The notes under the pieces are model-generated. The model searched no databases. It was not told the origin of the DNA and saw only the letters and a list, made by a program, of their open reading frames with translations. A program made the position numbers and the translations under genes. A stretch of 64,000 nucleotides of DNA from positions 1 through 64,000 of the forward strand of contig CAXTKQ010000005.1 in NCBI GenBank assembly GCA_964244955.1. Reading direction: 5' to 3'. Source of the DNA: Mucilaginibacter_A sp964244955 (lineage in GTDB: Bacteria > Bacteroidota > Bacteroidia > Sphingobacteriales > Sphingobacteriaceae). This document shows, piece by piece, positions 1-8,606 of this stretch. Every line of letters starts with the position of its first letter. The stretch's first letter is position 1.

Positions 1-534
1 CGGTCATGGTTAGGAAAAATTACGGTGGAAAAATCAGTGCCCCAGCTTAAAAAGTTTTTGCAGGACGGCGGGAACATTATTGCCATCGGCACAAGTACCA
101 ATTTGGCTTATCATTTGGGTTTGCCCGTGCATAATTATTTAACAGAAGTTGGGGCGAATGGAAAAGAAAGGCCAATCCCGGGAACAAAATACTACATTCC
201 GGGAAGTTTGCTTCGTGCCAGTTTTGAAACCGATCAGCCAGCAAATTATGGTATGTCGGCACAAAACGATGTGGATTTTGACCGGAGCCCGGTTTTTAAA
301 TTGGATGCTGATGCCGAAGCAAAAGGTGTAAAACGCCTGGCTTGGTTTGCAACGGACAAACCATTGGACAGCGGCTGGGCCTGGGGGCAAAAATACCTAA
401 AGGATGGCGTTGCCGCTTTTGTGGCCCCGGTTGGCGCTGGCAAACTGTATGCTTTTGGCCCGGAAATTACTTTCCGCGGGCAGGCGCACAGCACTTTCCG
501 GTTGTTGTTTAACCAGTTGTATGCCAGTAAATAA
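1..534 (+). CDS. C-terminal part of an M14-like zinc carboxypeptidase (partial at window edge)
   Basis: The reading frame is open from base 1 and stops with TAA at 532-534, so only the last 177 residues are visible and the true start lies outside the window. The protein closely matches the C-terminal ~170 residues of the next gene (shared GTSTNLAYHLGLPVHN, GTKYYIPGS, SGWAWGQ and YAFGPEITFRGQ-like blocks), so the two are tandem paralogues. In that neighbour this C-terminal part follows an M14 metallopeptidase domain; the Zn-binding part of this copy is not visible. An exported peptidase is inferred from the neighbour, which has a signal peptide. An inverted repeat at 564-600 follows the stop codon. 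Confidence 0.8.
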   Translation, partial: RSWLGKITVEKSVPQLKKFLQDGGNIIAIGTSTNLAYHLGLPVHNYLTEVGANGKERPIPGTKYYIPGSLLRASFETDQPANYGMSAQNDVDFDRSPVFKLDADAEAKGVKRLAWFATDKPLDSGWAWGQKYLKDGVAAFVAPVGAGKLYAFGPEITFRGQAHSTFRLLFNQLYASK

Positions 535-563
535 CCAACAAAACTTTACTGATTTTTAGGTGG

Positions 564-600
564 TAAAAGAAGCATGGACAAAATGCCGATGCTTCTTTTA
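564..600. repeat. Inverted pair of the 12-mer TAAAAGAAGCAT (hairpin)
   Basis: TAAAAGAAGCAT at 564-575 and its exact reverse complement at 589-600 form a perfect 12-bp stem with a 13-nt loop, 30 bases after the stop of the first gene. The left flank GATTTTTAGGTGG matches the extended element seen elsewhere. There is no T-tract after the stem, so it is not a standard intrinsic terminator on sequence alone. Confidence 0.85.
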
Positions 601-650
601 TCTGCCTAAATAAATTTCAAAAAATCATCCATCAACCTCATACTGTTTTT

Positions 651-3431
651 ATGACTAAAAAACTGTTGTCCGCATTGTTCATGCTGCTGTTCCTGTTCCA
701 AACAGTTTCGGCACAAAGCATTCCCTCGCCAAAAGAGCATTTTGGTTTTGCCATTGGCGATGATTACCAATTGGCCAATTACAAGCAAACGGAAGCTTAT
801 TTTAAAAAAGTGGCCGCTTCATCCAGCCGTACCAAATTGGTTGATATTGGGTTGACCGAAGAAGGCCGCCACCAATACATGATGATTGTTTCTTCTCCGG
901 CCAACATCAAAAATTTGGCGCGCTACAAAGAAATTTCGCAAAAACTGGCGCGCGCAGAAGGTTTGACCGATGCACAAGCGCACGCTTTGGCTGCCGAAGG
1001 TAAAGCCGTGGTTTGGATTGACGGCGGTTTACACGCAACAGAAGTAGTTGGTACACATCAGTTGATCGAGACCATGTACAATTTAGTAAGCCGGAAAGAC
1101 CCGGAAACGATGCGCATTCTGGACAATGTAATTGTGCTGATGACGCATGCCAACCCCGACGGACAGGAACTGGTTTCCAACTGGTACATGCAGGAAAACG
1201 ACCCGAAAAAGCGGAATTTGAACGTTCCTCGGCTTTACGAAAAATACATCGGGCATGACAACAACCGCGATTTTTACATGATGAACACCAAAGAAAGCAG
1301 CAACATGAACCGGCAGTTGTTTGTAGAATGGTTTCCGCAGATTATGTACAACCACCACCAGCGTGGCCCGGAAGGTTCCGTGTTGGCCGGACCGCCATAC
1401 CGAGACCCTTTTAATTATGTTTTTGATCCGCTGATGATTACCGGCATTGATGCTTTGGGCGCAGCGATGTACAGCCGGTTAAACGTAGAAAACAAGCCCG
1501 GTTACACGCGTTTGACCGGCTCCAGTTTCTCAACCTGGTACAACGGCGGTTTGCGCACCACCACACAATTCCACAATATGATTGGTTTGCTGACAGAAAT
1601 TATCGGCGGCCCAACGCCCGAAAAAATACCGGTTGTTCCGGCGCGTTTAATCCCAAATGGTGCCACGCCTAATCCGGTTTTGCCGCAGGATGTTTGGCAC
1701 TTTAAGCAATCCATTGATTATTCGGTTTCGCTTAATTATTCGGTTTTAGATTATGCCGCGCGCCAGCACGACGAGGTTTTGTTCAACATCTACCGCATGG
1801 GCAAAAACTCGATTGAAAGAGGCAGCAAAGATTACTGGACTTTATCGCCAAAAAAATCAGATGCGATCATGCAGGCTTACCGAAATGACCAAAAAAGTAC
1901 CGATAAAAACAGTACCGCAACCGCTGGTGATCCGATAGGCTGGATGACGCGCGGCAGCGATATCCCGATGAAATATTACGATGCCGTTTTGAAAAACCCG
2001 GAACTGCGCGATCCGCGCGGTTACATTTTACCGGCCAATCAGCCTGATTTTCCAACGGCAGTTAAATTTATCAATGCTTTGATTAAGGCCGGAATTTCGG
2101 TACAAAAAGCAACAGCGGCATTTACGGTGGAAGGGAAAACCTATCCGGCCGGTTCTTTTGTGGTTAAAACCGATCAGGCTTTTCGGCCGCATGTGCTGGA
2201 TATGTTTGAGCCGCAAGACCATCCAAACGATTTTTTGTATCCCGGCGGCCCGCCAATCCGTCCGTATGATTCGGCCGGCTGGACGTTGGCTTTCCAAATG
2301 GGCATTCATTTTGACCGGATCTTGACTGCTTTTAACGGCCCTTTTCAACGCATTCCTTACGGCGAGGTTCAATCTCCCCCAAAACAAACGCTTGCTGCTG
2401 CTTCCGGCAGCGGTTATTTGCTTAGTTCTCAGCAAAACAATGCTTTTATTGCCGTAAATGATTTGCTAAAGGCTGGTGTTGAAGTTTATCGTTTGCCAAA
2501 AGGCGAAGGCAACGCTGCTGAAACTGGTACGTTTTTTATCCCAGCAGGAACAAAAGCGCAAACAGTTTTAACACAATCCGCAGCAAATTTGGGTATCAAA
2601 GTGGCTAATGCCGATCAAAAACCCGCAGGCGCAACTAAGGTTTCTTCGGTGCGGATTGGCCTTTGGGATACTTACGGCGGTTCGATCCCTTCTGGCTGGA
2701 CACGCTGGTTGTTGGAGCAATACCATTTTCCGTACGAACAGATATATGCGCAGGACATTGATGCCGGAAACCTGAAAGATAAGTACGACGTGATCGTTTT
2801 TGTAACGCGCGCCATTCCACAAATAGGAGGAGAGGCGGCAGACAGAAGTATGTTTGCCGAACGGATGCCAAAACCGGAAGATGTACCTGCAGAATTCCGA
2901 AAAATGCTGGGCAAAATCACGCCGGAAAAATCAATCCCGCAACTGAAAGCTTTTTTAGAAGCCGGCGGATCAATTGTTGCGCTGGGAACGAGTACCAATT
3001 TGGCTTACCATTTAGGTTTGCCGGTGCATAATGATTTGGTGGAGAAGAACAGCAGTGGCGAAACCCGTCCGCTTCCCGGAACGAAATATTATATTCCCGG
3101 AAGTATTTTACGGGCCACCACCGACCCAAACCAACCTGCTGCCTGGGGAATGGACAAGGAAACCGACATCAATTTTGATAACAGCCCGGTTTTTAAACTG
3201 GATGCCAACGCTGCCGAAAAAGGCGTAAAACCATTGGTTTGGTTTACTACCGATAAACCTTTGCGCAGCGGCTGGGCCTGGGGGCAAGCGTATTTAAAAG
3301 ATGGCGTTGCCGGATTTGTGGCACCGGTTGGGGCAGGAAAACTGTATGCTTTCGGTCCGGATATCACTTTTCGGGGCCAATCCCACGCTACTTTTAAATT
3401 TCTGTTTAATCAATTGTATGCTTTAAAATAG
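651..3431 (+). CDS. Secreted M14-family zinc carboxypeptidase-like protein
   Basis: The 926-residue protein opens with a signal peptide (hydrophobic core at residues 5-16, cleavage probably after VSAQ). Residues ~30-350 are M14-like: the Zn ligands H128 and E131 sit in GGLHATE, and a second His cluster, NHH at 234-236, supplies the third ligand. The remaining ~550 residues include a C-terminal region of alternating strand/helix character that may be a GATase1-like or accessory domain; I cannot assign it firmly. The family hydrolyses peptide C-termini, and the substrate here is unknown. The preceding gene is a tandem paralogue. The ATG at 651 is the only start that gives a clean signal peptide. 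Periplasmic or outer-surface location is inferred. Confidence 0.85.
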   Translation: MTKKLLSALFMLLFLFQTVSAQSIPSPKEHFGFAIGDDYQLANYKQTEAYFKKVAASSSRTKLVDIGLTEEGRHQYMMIVSSPANIKNLARYKEISQKLARAEGLTDAQAHALAAEGKAVVWIDGGLHATEVVGTHQLIETMYNLVSRKDPETMRILDNVIVLMTHANPDGQELVSNWYMQENDPKKRNLNVPRLYEKYIGHDNNRDFYMMNTKESSNMNRQLFVEWFPQIMYNHHQRGPEGSVLAGPPYRDPFNYVFDPLMITGIDALGAAMYSRLNVENKPGYTRLTGSSFSTWYNGGLRTTTQFHNMIGLLTEIIGGPTPEKIPVVPARLIPNGATPNPVLPQDVWHFKQSIDYSVSLNYSVLDYAARQHDEVLFNIYRMGKNSIERGSKDYWTLSPKKSDAIMQAYRNDQKSTDKNSTATAGDPIGWMTRGSDIPMKYYDAVLKNPELRDPRGYILPANQPDFPTAVKFINALIKAGISVQKATAAFTVEGKTYPAGSFVVKTDQAFRPHVLDMFEPQDHPNDFLYPGGPPIRPYDSAGWTLAFQMGIHFDRILTAFNGPFQRIPYGEVQSPPKQTLAAASGSGYLLSSQQNNAFIAVNDLLKAGVEVYRLPKGEGNAAETGTFFIPAGTKAQTVLTQSAANLGIKVANADQKPAGATKVSSVRIGLWDTYGGSIPSGWTRWLLEQYHFPYEQIYAQDIDAGNLKDKYDVIVFVTRAIPQIGGEAADRSMFAERMPKPEDVPAEFRKMLGKITPEKSIPQLKAFLEAGGSIVALGTSTNLAYHLGLPVHNDLVEKNSSGETRPLPGTKYYIPGSILRATTDPNQPAAWGMDKETDINFDNSPVFKLDANAAEKGVKPLVWFTTDKPLRSGWAWGQAYLKDGVAGFVAPVGAGKLYAFGPDITFRGQSHATFKFLFNQLYALK

Positions 3432-3434
3432 CCG

Positions 3435-3456
3435 ATGCTTCTTTTATCACCATAAA
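3435..3456 (-). repeat. Single dispersed element, reverse orientation
   Basis: ATGCTTCTTTTA at 3435-3446 is followed by TCACCATAAAATTGGTGG, which reads on the minus strand as the extended element (CCAATTTTATGGTGA plus TAAAAGAAGCAT). It starts only 3 bases after the stop codon of the M14 gene. Confidence 0.8.
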
Positions 3457-3574
3457 ATTGGTGGCACATCGCTTTAAATTGTAAAATCAATTTTAAAAGC
3501 CGTAAAAATTTAGTTCTTTTATCAAACCTAAATTGGTGTTGATAATAAGAACTGTTTTTTTGAACCTCGCTGTT

Positions 3575-5491
3575 ATGCTTAAAATTTCCTCGTTGCTTTT
3601 TTGCTGTTTGTTGTCTTTTAAAACTTTCAGCCAAACTTCGGCCAAAACCATTGACATCATTCCGCAGCCGGTAAGTTTGGTTAAAACTACTGGTCAGTTT
3701 TCATTGCCTGCCACGGTTACGATTGGCGCAAGTTCCTCGGCAGAAGTTTCATCGGTTACTTCCTATTTAAAAAATAAGATCCAAACGGCTACCGGCAAAA
3801 GCGTTTTGCTGAAAGGCAATGCTTCTTTTACCACTATAAAATTGGCGCTTAACCCAACAGAAAACGCGGCAATCGGAAAAGAAGGTTATCAGCTTAACAT
3901 CACCCCAAAAGGGATCGTGATTAAAGCCAATGCAGCAGCAGGTTTATTTTACGGCGTGCAAACGCTGGTGCAGTTGCTACCAAAAGAAATTGAAAGTAAA
4001 ACAGCCGTAAAAAGCATAAAATGGACAGTTCCTTGTGTAAAAATTACCGATTATCCGAGGTTTGCCTGGCGCGGTTTGATGTTTGATGTTGCCCGCCATT
4101 TCTTCACCGTTGCGGAAGTAAAGCAGTATATTGATGCCATGGTGCGCTACAAATACAATTTGCTGCACCTGCATTTGGCCGATGACGAAGGCTGGCGCAT
4201 CGAAATTAAAGGTTTGCCGCGCTTGACCGAGGTTGGCGCTTACAGTGCAAAACGGGTTGGTTATTTCGGCACTTTTGCCCCGCCGCCTGCCAATGAACCA
4301 CGTACTTACGGCGGTTTTTATACTCAGGAAGATATCAAAGAACTGGTGAAATATGCGCAGGAACGCTTTGTAAATATTTTGCCGGAGATTGATGTTCCGG
4401 GCCATAGTTTGGCTGCTGTAGTTTCTTATCCCGAGCTTTCCTGCACGCCTGGTGCCGATAAGTACAAGGTGCGTTCTGGCGAAGAGATCATGGACTGGTC
4501 GCATGGCCAGCCTCCTGTTGCTTTGATTGACAACACTTTATGCCCGGCAAACGAAAAGGTTTACGAGTTTATGGACAAAGTAATTACGCAAATTGCCCAG
4601 CTTTTTCCTTTTCAATACATCCATTTGGGCGGAGACGAATGCCCGAAAAACTTTTGGGAAAAAAGCGAAGCCGTTAAAATGCTGATGCAAAAAGAAGGGC
4701 TTAAAAATATGGAAGAAGTGCAAAGCTATTTTGAAAAGCGCGTTGAAAAGATTGTAGAATCCAAAGGCAAAAGATTTATGGGCTGGGACGAGATTTTGGA
4801 AGGCGGTTTGGCGCCAAACGCTGTTGTGATGAGCTGGCGCGGCATGAAAGGCGGAATCGAAGCAGCAAAAATGGGCCACGAAGTAGTGATGAGCCCAACT
4901 ACTTTTGCTTATTTGGATTACATGCAAGGCGACCCTTCCATCGAGTCAAAAGTTTACGCTACGCTTCGGTTGGATAAAACGTATCAGTTTGAACCGGTGC
5001 CGGATAGCGTTGATGCCAAGCTGATTAAAGGCGGACAAGCCAATTTATGGACAGAACAGGTTTATAATTTGCGTAAAGCAGAATACATGACCTGGCCAAG
5101 AGGGCTTGCCATAGCAGAAACGCTTTGGTCGCCAAAAGCAAGCAAGAATTGGGACAGTTTTTCTCAAAGGGTGGAAGGCCAGTTTCCGCGGTTTGAAGAA
5201 GCAGAAACCAATTATGCACCAAGTATGTACGATCCGATTGTAAACGTTTCGAGGAGAGACAGCACGATGCAGATTACTTTATCTACAGAAATTAAACCGT
5301 TGGATATTTATTACAGTTTTGATAACTCTTTTCCCGACCAGTTTTATCCAAAATACACACAGCCTTTAACCGTTCCCAAAGAAGCCGCACAAATCAAAAT
5401 GATCACTTACCGCGGCAACAAACCCATTGGCCGGATGATGAGTATACCGATAACTGATTTAACAGCCCGTTTGCCTAAACCTAAAAAGTAG
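3575..5491 (+). CDS. Beta-N-acetylhexosaminidase, GH20, secreted
   Basis: This exported glycoside hydrolase would remove terminal beta-linked GlcNAc/GalNAc from glycans. I chose the ATG at 3575 over the upstream in-frame TTG (3533) because it gives a compact signal peptide ending near FSQ; the protein is then 638 residues. An N-terminal GH20b-like domain (~25-150) precedes the TIM barrel, which begins around the YPRFAWRGLMFDVARHF block. The catalytic Asp-Glu pair is D354-E355 in HLGGDE, the hallmark of substrate-assisted catalysis in GH20. The C-terminal ~90 residues form a beta-rich domain like those appended to many Bacteroidota hexosaminidases. An exact copy of the dispersed 12-mer with its extended flank lies inside the gene at 3819-3830 and encodes N-A-S-F-T. 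Confidence 0.93.
   Translation: MLKISSLLFCCLLSFKTFSQTSAKTIDIIPQPVSLVKTTGQFSLPATVTIGASSSAEVSSVTSYLKNKIQTATGKSVLLKGNASFTTIKLALNPTENAAIGKEGYQLNITPKGIVIKANAAAGLFYGVQTLVQLLPKEIESKTAVKSIKWTVPCVKITDYPRFAWRGLMFDVARHFFTVAEVKQYIDAMVRYKYNLLHLHLADDEGWRIEIKGLPRLTEVGAYSAKRVGYFGTFAPPPANEPRTYGGFYTQEDIKELVKYAQERFVNILPEIDVPGHSLAAVVSYPELSCTPGADKYKVRSGEEIMDWSHGQPPVALIDNTLCPANEKVYEFMDKVITQIAQLFPFQYIHLGGDECPKNFWEKSEAVKMLMQKEGLKNMEEVQSYFEKRVEKIVESKGKRFMGWDEILEGGLAPNAVVMSWRGMKGGIEAAKMGHEVVMSPTTFAYLDYMQGDPSIESKVYATLRLDKTYQFEPVPDSVDAKLIKGGQANLWTEQVYNLRKAEYMTWPRGLAIAETLWSPKASKNWDSFSQRVEGQFPRFEEAETNYAPSMYDPIVNVSRRDSTMQITLSTEIKPLDIYYSFDNSFPDQFYPKYTQPLTVPKEAAQIKMITYRGNKPIGRMMSIPITDLTARLPKPKK
3819..3845 (-). repeat. Dispersed element inside the GH20 gene
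   Basis: ATGCTTCTTTTA is followed by CCACTATAAAATTGG, matching the extended intergenic element base for base in its AT tract and GG, yet it lies in an open coding frame in the non-catalytic N-terminal domain. Confidence 0.65.
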
Positions 5492-5512
5492 CAGACATAG
5501 ATTTTTTATGGG

Positions 5513-5550
5513 TAAAAGAAGCATCAGGCGCAAGTTTGATGCTTTTTTTA
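5513..5550. repeat. Inverted pair of the dispersed 12-mer (one arm imperfect)
   Basis: TAAAAGAAGCAT at 5513-5524 and ATGCTTTTTTTA at 5539-5550 form a stem with one mismatch and a 14-nt loop, just downstream of the hexosaminidase. The left flank GATTTTTTATGGG and the right flank TGCCCTAAAAATTT both match the extended consensus. Confidence 0.8.
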
Positions 5551-5578
5551 TGCCCTAAAAATTTATTTTCAAAAATAC

Positions 5579-5608
5579 TTGCGGCTTAATTTTTCTTGTT
5601 TAGATTTG
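5579..5608 (+). promoter_or_regulatory. Bacteroidota-type promoter for the ABC/GntR operon
   Basis: TTG at 5579-5581 and TAGATTTG at 5601-5608 are separated by 19 bases. This matches the known Bacteroidota consensus (TTG, 17-23 bases, TAnnTTTG). It lies 30 bases before the ATG at 5638. Confidence 0.6.
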
Positions 5609-5611
5609 TAG

Positions 5612-5631
5612 TGTACTATTTATCTAATACA
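5612..5631. promoter_or_regulatory. Probable YtrA/GntR operator
   Basis: TGTACTA and TAATACA are inverted 7-bp arms (one mismatch) around a 6-base centre, directly downstream of the -7 box and just before the first gene of the operon. Known YtrA-subfamily sites are similar dyads built on TGTA...TACA, and the third gene of this operon encodes such a regulator, so autoregulation is a reasonable inference. Confidence 0.5.
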
Positions 5632-5637
5632 GTAAAC

Positions 5638-6462
5638 ATGATAAAAATATCCAACTTAACTTTTTGCTACAGCAGGAAAAAAACTTTGTTCCAAAACCTA
5701 AACCTGCAAATGCAGGAAGGGCACATTTATGGGTTGCTTGGAAAAAACGGGGCCGGAAAATCAACCTTGTTAAAAAACATTGCCGGCTTGGTTTTTCCGC
5801 AAAAGGGCATGTGCGAAGTGAACGGCTACAACGCTTCCAAACGTTTGCCGGCTTTTTTGCAAGATTTGTTCTTCATCCCCGAAGAAGTGTACATGCCTTC
5901 GCTTACTGCAAAACAATTCATCAACAGCACCGCACATTTTTATCCGGCTTTTAATGAAAATGCTTTTAACAAAATGCTGTTGGAGTTTGATGTTCCGAAC
6001 GATAGCCAGTTGAACAAACTTTCTTTCGGCCAGCAAAAAAAGGTAATGATTGCTTTCGGCCTTTCCACCAACACTTCTTTGCTGATCATGGACGAGCCAA
6101 CGAACGGTTTGGATATTCCTTCCAAAAGCCAGTTCCGTAAAATTATTGCTTCGGCCTTAACAGAAAACCGTTGCATCATTATTTCCACACACCAAGTGCG
6201 CGATTTGGATAATCTGATTGATACTTTGCTGGTGGTGCACAACAAGCAAATTGTGCTGAACCGGAGTTTGGACGAGATTTCGGAACGGTTGACTTTCGGT
6301 TTGGCAACAACAGGAACAGCGGTTTTATATGCCGAAGAAAGCGTCCGCGGAACAAATACCATCAGCAAAAACACAAACGGCAGTTACAGCAAAGTGGATA
6401 TGGAACTGCTTTTTAACGCCATCATCAACGAGAACCAAACTATTACTGAGATTTTAAAATAA
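5638..6462 (+). CDS. ABC transporter ATP-binding protein (YtrB-like)
   Basis: The 274-residue ATPase subunit powers an ABC exporter together with the permease encoded next. Visible motifs are Walker A GKNGAGKST (35-43), signature LSFGQQ, and Walker B LLIMDEPTNGLD followed by the H-loop STHQ. The ATG at 5638 is preferred to the upstream TTG because it places the first beta strand (IKISNLTF) at the usual distance from Walker A. It is followed after 5 bases by the permease and then a GntR regulator, the usual order in antibiotic- or envelope-stress-responsive YtrABC-type operons. The substrate is unknown. Confidence 0.9.
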   Translation: MIKISNLTFCYSRKKTLFQNLNLQMQEGHIYGLLGKNGAGKSTLLKNIAGLVFPQKGMCEVNGYNASKRLPAFLQDLFFIPEEVYMPSLTAKQFINSTAHFYPAFNENAFNKMLLEFDVPNDSQLNKLSFGQQKKVMIAFGLSTNTSLLIMDEPTNGLDIPSKSQFRKIIASALTENRCIIISTHQVRDLDNLIDTLLVVHNKQIVLNRSLDEISERLTFGLATTGTAVLYAEESVRGTNTISKNTNGSYSKVDMELLFNAIINENQTITEILK

Positions 6463-6467
6463 ATATC

Positions 6468-7247
6468 ATGAACCAAACTTTTAACCTAAACCGTTTTGCT
6501 GCTTTGTTTAAAAAGCACACGGTCGAGAACTACAAAACATACCTGATGTCGGTTGGCGTTTTGGCCGGCCTGTTGATTTTGTTTATGGGAATTGCTTCCT
6601 ACTCAAATGGCGGGTATTTATTATTAGGGTTCCAGGAGCAATTTTTTATTATTTTTTTGCCGTTGGCTGGTAGCATTTTTACCAGTTTAACTTTTGCAGA
6701 TTTGGGCGATAAAAAGAAAGCTATCCCGGCATTAACGTTGCCTGCCTCACATTTTGAAAAGTATTTGGTAAGCTGGCTGTATTCTTTCCTCATCTTCCAA
6801 TTGCTGTATGTCGCCCTGTTTTATTTGATTGTAAGCATCATTATCAGTTTTGGCCATAATGTGCCCGGACGAGAAAATGTGCTGTTAAACCTATTTGATA
6901 AAGATCGAATGGCACGTATGGCTTTTGTACTCTACCCGATCATACATTCTATTATGTTTTTTGGTGCCATTTATTTCGAGAAGCTGCATTTCATCAAATC
7001 TGGCTTTGCTTTTTTTATCGGTATTTTTTTACTGGGATTATTTAATTATCCAATTATTGCTGCAATGATTGATCAGAAAATTGTAGGCATTACAATTTTC
7101 AGTCCGGTAGAAATTACGGACGGGAAAACTTACTGGTCAATTGCGCAAACGGAAATTCAAAATCTAACAGTAGGTGTTGTAATCGGAATAATTGTGGTGT
7201 TATTGTGGGCGAGTGCTTACTTCAGGCTTAAGGAAAAGGAGGTTTAA
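6468..7247 (+). CDS. ABC transporter permease (ABC-2-like)
   Basis: This 259-residue integral membrane protein has about six hydrophobic segments: near residues 23-42, 50-70, 103-127, 150-168, 176-200 and 236-252. It has no recognisable catalytic motif. It sits 5 bases after the ATPase gene and 2 bases before the regulator gene, so it is almost certainly the membrane partner of that ATPase. What it transports cannot be read from the sequence. Confidence 0.8.
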   Translation: MNQTFNLNRFAALFKKHTVENYKTYLMSVGVLAGLLILFMGIASYSNGGYLLLGFQEQFFIIFLPLAGSIFTSLTFADLGDKKKAIPALTLPASHFEKYLVSWLYSFLIFQLLYVALFYLIVSIIISFGHNVPGRENVLLNLFDKDRMARMAFVLYPIIHSIMFFGAIYFEKLHFIKSGFAFFIGIFLLGLFNYPIIAAMIDQKIVGITIFSPVEITDGKTYWSIAQTEIQNLTVGVVIGIIVVLLWASAYFRLKEKEV

Positions 7248-7249
7248 TT

Positions 7250-7624
7250 ATGGATTTTAGAGACAACGAGCCTATATATATGCAAATTGCGGCTTATGTA
7301 AGCGAAAATATAACATTGGATAAATGGCAGGCCGAGCAGAAAATTCCATCAGTACGGGATTTAGCGGTTGAGCTACAAGTAAATCCAAATACTGTTGCAA
7401 GAACTTATGAGTTTTTACAAAACCAAGAAGTGATTTTTAACAAGCGCGGCATTGGTTATTTTGTAAGTGCCGATGCAAAAAACAAAGTGAAAAATTACCG
7501 CAAAGAACGGTTTTTACAACAGGAACTGCCGGAATTTTTCAAGAACATCTTTTTGTTGGATATCAGTTTGGATGAAATTGAAAAACGTTACCAATTATTC
7601 AAAACACAAAATTATCAGGCATAA
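7250..7624 (+). CDS. GntR-family transcriptional regulator, YtrA subfamily
   Basis: The 124-residue protein has an N-terminal winged helix-turn-helix (residues ~10-75, with IPSVRDLAVELQVNPNTVAR as the recognition region). The C-terminal tail is only ~50 residues long, without an effector domain, as is typical of YtrA-type GntR proteins. It is the last gene of the ABC operon. It probably represses that operon through the dyad at 5612-5631, released by cell-wall or membrane stress; the inducing signal is inferred from the subfamily. Confidence 0.85.
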   Translation: MDFRDNEPIYMQIAAYVSENITLDKWQAEQKIPSVRDLAVELQVNPNTVARTYEFLQNQEVIFNKRGIGYFVSADAKNKVKNYRKERFLQQELPEFFKNIFLLDISLDEIEKRYQLFKTQNYQA

Positions 7625-7634
7625 AAACAGTATC

Positions 7635-8354
7635 ATGAAAACAAGCAATAAATTATTTTTAACTGCCGTTTTGGTCGGCATTATTTCGCTCCTCTCATAC
7701 GATTTTGCTTTGCGTGCAGAATACAAAAAAGGTACTTACAAAAGCAGGTTTTACGGTTTCGAAAAAACAACTGCTTTTAACGGTTTCAACGCCATTGATA
7801 ACCATGCCGCCAACCTAATTTCCATCCAGGTTGAAAAAGGGAGCGAACCTGGGGTTTGGGTGAAAAGCAATTGGAAAGACCGGTTTAACATCCACCGGAA
7901 TGGAAAAATTTTGGTGATAAATGTAGAAAACAAGGAATCAACCCGCGTAAGTTCTTATGACAACAGCATTATCGTTATATGTCCTTCGCTGGATAGCATC
8001 ACTACGGCACCTTATCTTGGTAAATCTGGTATGAATGCGCTTCATTCCAGAGGTAAAACAACCATAACAGGTTTTACTTTGGATAAATTATCCTTAAAAA
8101 TAAGTAAAGGTGTGGACTTGTTTTTAGAGCGAAACAAGATTGCCGACTTACAAGCTTTGGTAGGCGATGCGATGTCTGACAATGCAAAACTGGTTATTTC
8201 TTCCAGCAACCAAATCGACAATGCAACCATTAATGTTCCAGGCAAAAACCATTTGGAAATTGAAAATTCGGTGATTGCCAAACGTAATTTTACCATTGCC
8301 GATAGTGCAACCGTTGCTTTTAGCGGGAAGTTTTTAAAACTGCTGGGCAAGTAA
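7635..8354 (+). CDS. Exported DUF2807-like beta-repeat protein
   Basis: The ATG at 7635 gives a 239-residue protein with an N-terminal membrane or signal segment (residues ~5-20). The rest is rich in short repeated beta strands and resembles the DUF2807 (head-GIN) family of right-handed beta-helix-like envelope proteins common in Bacteroidota. It starts 10 bases after the GntR gene and is likely co-transcribed with the ABC genes. A variant of the dispersed motif, TAAAAACAGTAT (7622-7633), lies in the short gap. The function of the family is unknown. Confidence 0.7.
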   Translation: MKTSNKLFLTAVLVGIISLLSYDFALRAEYKKGTYKSRFYGFEKTTAFNGFNAIDNHAANLISIQVEKGSEPGVWVKSNWKDRFNIHRNGKILVINVENKESTRVSSYDNSIIVICPSLDSITTAPYLGKSGMNALHSRGKTTITGFTLDKLSLKISKGVDLFLERNKIADLQALVGDAMSDNAKLVISSSNQIDNATINVPGKNHLEIENSVIAKRNFTIADSATVAFSGKFLKLLGK

Positions 8355-8400
8355 ACCAATCAATTTTTACAGGAAAATTTACCTTATCACAATCAATCTC

Positions 8401-8592
8401 ATGAAAAAGTTATTACTCAATGCAAACCCGTTCATACTTCTTTTAGCACCAGTTTTTTTACTTTCGGTATTTTCGCTGTTCCATTGGACAATCAACCTGC
8501 AACTGCCGGATATGCAAACTGAAGTGATCGGGTTATTCAACAAAAGAACAGTTTTTGAAGTGTTGTGCGAAGTGTTGAAAAGCCAGTTTTAG
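8401..8592 (+). CDS. Small hypothetical membrane protein
   Basis: The 63-residue product has one strongly hydrophobic segment (residues ~10-30) and an ATG start 46 bases after the DUF2807-like gene. It is not a family I recognise. It ends 14 bases before mobA and may be part of the same transcript. A near copy of the dispersed 12-mer (ATACTTCTTTTA, 8434-8445) lies inside it and encodes I-L-L-L. Small single-pass proteins of this kind often follow ABC/GntR operons, but no role can be assigned. Confidence 0.5.
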   Translation: MKKLLLNANPFILLLAPVFLLSVFSLFHWTINLQLPDMQTEVIGLFNKRTVFEVLCEVLKSQF

Positions 8593-8606
8593 AAGATGAA
8601 ATCAAC

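Noticed and set aside
3533..3574. Upstream TTG start for the GH20 gene
   Set aside because: It would place 14 extra residues before the signal peptide; ATG at 3575 gives a normal one.
3977..4504. Long open frame (175 codons) antisense to the hexosaminidase
   Set aside because: It is a shadow of the GH20 gene, whose catalytic motifs are clear; no start signal or family match.
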